Of a stretch of 64,000 bases of DNA, positions 62,700-64,000 are shown piece by piece (within the stretch, counting starts at the first letter, position 1; each line of letters begins with the position of its first letter). Both the position numbers and the translations under genes were made by a program. Under the pieces are notes generated by a model. It worked only from the letters and a program-made list of their open reading frames with translations. It searched no databases and was not told the origin of the DNA. The stretch is taken from assembly GCF_024679095.1 (NCBI RefSeq), contig NC_066563.1, positions 3,177,428 to 3,241,427 on the forward strand, written 5' to 3'. The DNA comes from Eriocheir sinensis. Taxonomy: Eukaryota > Arthropoda > Malacostraca > Decapoda > Varunidae.

Positions 62700-64000
62700 T
62701 CCTCGCAAAACCGCTAACTTTGCCCATCACACCACTCACTGTCTCCGCAGCTTAAAACATCACTACGGCCACTCACTCGCGTCCAGTATAAGAAGCATGA
62801 GACTACTGTTTCTATCTCTCTAAGTACATATTTTTCCACTTACATTAACTCTACTTCTTCAGCAACATCAAGCAGGATGAGGAAGCACAAACATATATTA
62901 TAATCTTTTCTATCTTCATTTCAACACATCCCTTCACATTTCTTATTACACATTCTACTCACAATCTCTTGGTCTCCTGTGCATAACGCAGAGTTAATAC
63001 CCAAAGCTTTTAAACCAATGAACAATAAACATTAACTCTTCTTTCATTTACTCTCCTCCGTTCAGTCCTACAAAACCTTTCCTATCACGCCATACACTCA
63101 GTTCCTTGGGTCCGGACATCCCCCACCTATCAGTTAACACCCTGAGTCACAGTTCTCCAAGGAAACACTCAGAGGGATTCTCCTCTTCTTTCCTATCATC
63201 ATCACTAATATTGCTTATCACACCACACGCTCACACTCTGCTCAACACTTTCCTCAGCACAGATATTCTTCTCGTCTTTTCATTCCCAAAACAATCCCTT
63301 CCCTAGCTTACAATCGTCACACACGCCCACAATCTCTCTCTGTCCAGCGTATCCCCAGGTAAAGATTTCCACTTCTTTTCTTTCCAATCTTCACTCCTAC
63401 ACAGTCAAGGACCTTCGTTCCGCCCACTATATCAATTTCCTGACCATCTACATACGTAACCGGCACAGAATATACATTTATTTTTCGGATTTTATCTTCT
63501 CTTTTCTCTTTCAAAATTATTCCTCTTACATCGTCCCTAACCTCACCTCACATACCACTCACACACACACTCTCGCCCCCTACAACCTCAGGCGTGGAGT
63601 TAACACCACGGCCGTATAATCCAAAGAAACATCAGTAGACAAGACCTTTCTTTTCCTGCTCTGTATACCTTAATTTCTATAGCCCTCAACCCTTCACACT
63701 CTTTCAGTCTGCCATATTACAAATAAAGACATTTCCCTTAATTTTTTCCTCTTCTTTCCGTATCACCATTTCAACACATGACCTAAACCTGCCCATCATA
63801 TTCAGTCTCCCAGTTCTCGATATCCCCAGCACGGATATTTTTGTTCTTTTCTTCCTCTCCTCTCTCTAATATCAATGTAACATGTAATATAACCTTGCAT
63901 AGCACGCCACCACGTCTCACTCCTCTACAGCCTCAACACAGATATGCTTCCTCTTCTCTCTCCACAGCCATTCCAACACGTAAGCTAACATTGCAATCAT
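62700..64000. repeat. Degenerate ~105-bp tandem repeat reaching the window edge
   Basis: Units contain (T)TGC(C/A)TA(T/G)CAC(A/G)CCAC.C, CTCA.C.CAGAT(A)TTCT-TCTTTTC and CCATTTCAACAC blocks. The clearest starts are near 63210, 63790 and 63890, with CAGCACAGATATTC (63254), CAGCACGGATATTT (63827) and CAACACAGATATGC (63932). The array continues past the window end. Confidence 0.6.

Overview
The window looks like intergenic or intronic DNA from a large, repeat-rich arthropod genome, most likely a decapod crustacean (crab or shrimp). Dinucleotide and trinucleotide microsatellites are extremely dense and long: CT/GA, GT/CA, TA, TAG/CTA and AAT. There are several eukaryotic transposon relics. The only complete genes I can defend are three tRNAs. 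The decapod assignment rests on SINE families I believe are crustacean; that is recollection, not a search result.

Genes. Three identical tRNA-Gly(GCC) genes lie in tandem on the minus strand (43480-43850), each followed by a Pol III T-run. A 27-bp relic of a fourth lies at 43927-43953. I found no protein-coding gene. One 180-bp minus-strand segment (28597-28776) has exon-like codon use and a consensus splice donor, and is offered as a weak exon candidate. The long open frames elsewhere (Ser-Leu, Arg-Glu, Val-Cys, poly-Leu strings) are by-products of simple repeats.

Mobile elements. A 1,022-bp non-autonomous hAT element (49205-50226) has 16-bp inverted termini and a perfect 8-bp target duplication. 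A tRNA-type SINE (35904-36077) sits inside a perfect 13-bp target duplication, with a second partial copy at 36364-36431. Another tRNA-derived SINE (23285-23580) lies inside a TAG microsatellite. A MITE-like family has three diverged copies (39168, 47480 and 60014); the last carries an 82-bp nested insertion with its own 6-bp duplication. Five 3' tails of non-LTR retrotransposons are recognisable from the reverse-transcriptase C-terminal W-N-x-(L/I)-P type motif or an RTE-like R-W-R end. A degraded pogo/Tigger-like piece lies near 8230-8430.

Tandem repeats. Besides microsatellites, the window holds many old, diverged tandem arrays. At least seven have a period near 145-160 bp (14816, 33230, 40833, 41265, 45430, 50700 and 51920). 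One of these (51920-54100) contains an internal 11-copy expansion of a 43-bp segment of its own unit. Other arrays have periods of 125 bp (26421), 121 bp (10340), about 105 bp (62700 to the window end), 60 bp (24477) and about 32 bp (57000).

Layout. 1-9.7 kb: CT and TA tracts, a Tigger scrap and a LINE tail. 10-16 kb: CAT-rich and 150-bp arrays. 16-24 kb: mostly unique, then TAG arrays with a SINE. 24-31 kb: 60-bp and 125-bp arrays, the exon candidate and a LINE tail. 31-37 kb: the longest CT tracts, a 155-bp array, SINEs and a LINE tail. 37-43 kb: GT and TTA tracts, a MITE copy and two short 150-bp duplications. 43.5-44 kb: tRNA cluster. 44-51 kb: purine/pyrimidine-biased DNA, a MITE copy and the hAT element. 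52-54 kb: nested satellite. 54-64 kb: LINE tail, T-rich degenerate repeats, MITE with nested insertion, a GC-rich block and a terminal array. Nothing links these parts into a pathway, and I saw no novel gene system.
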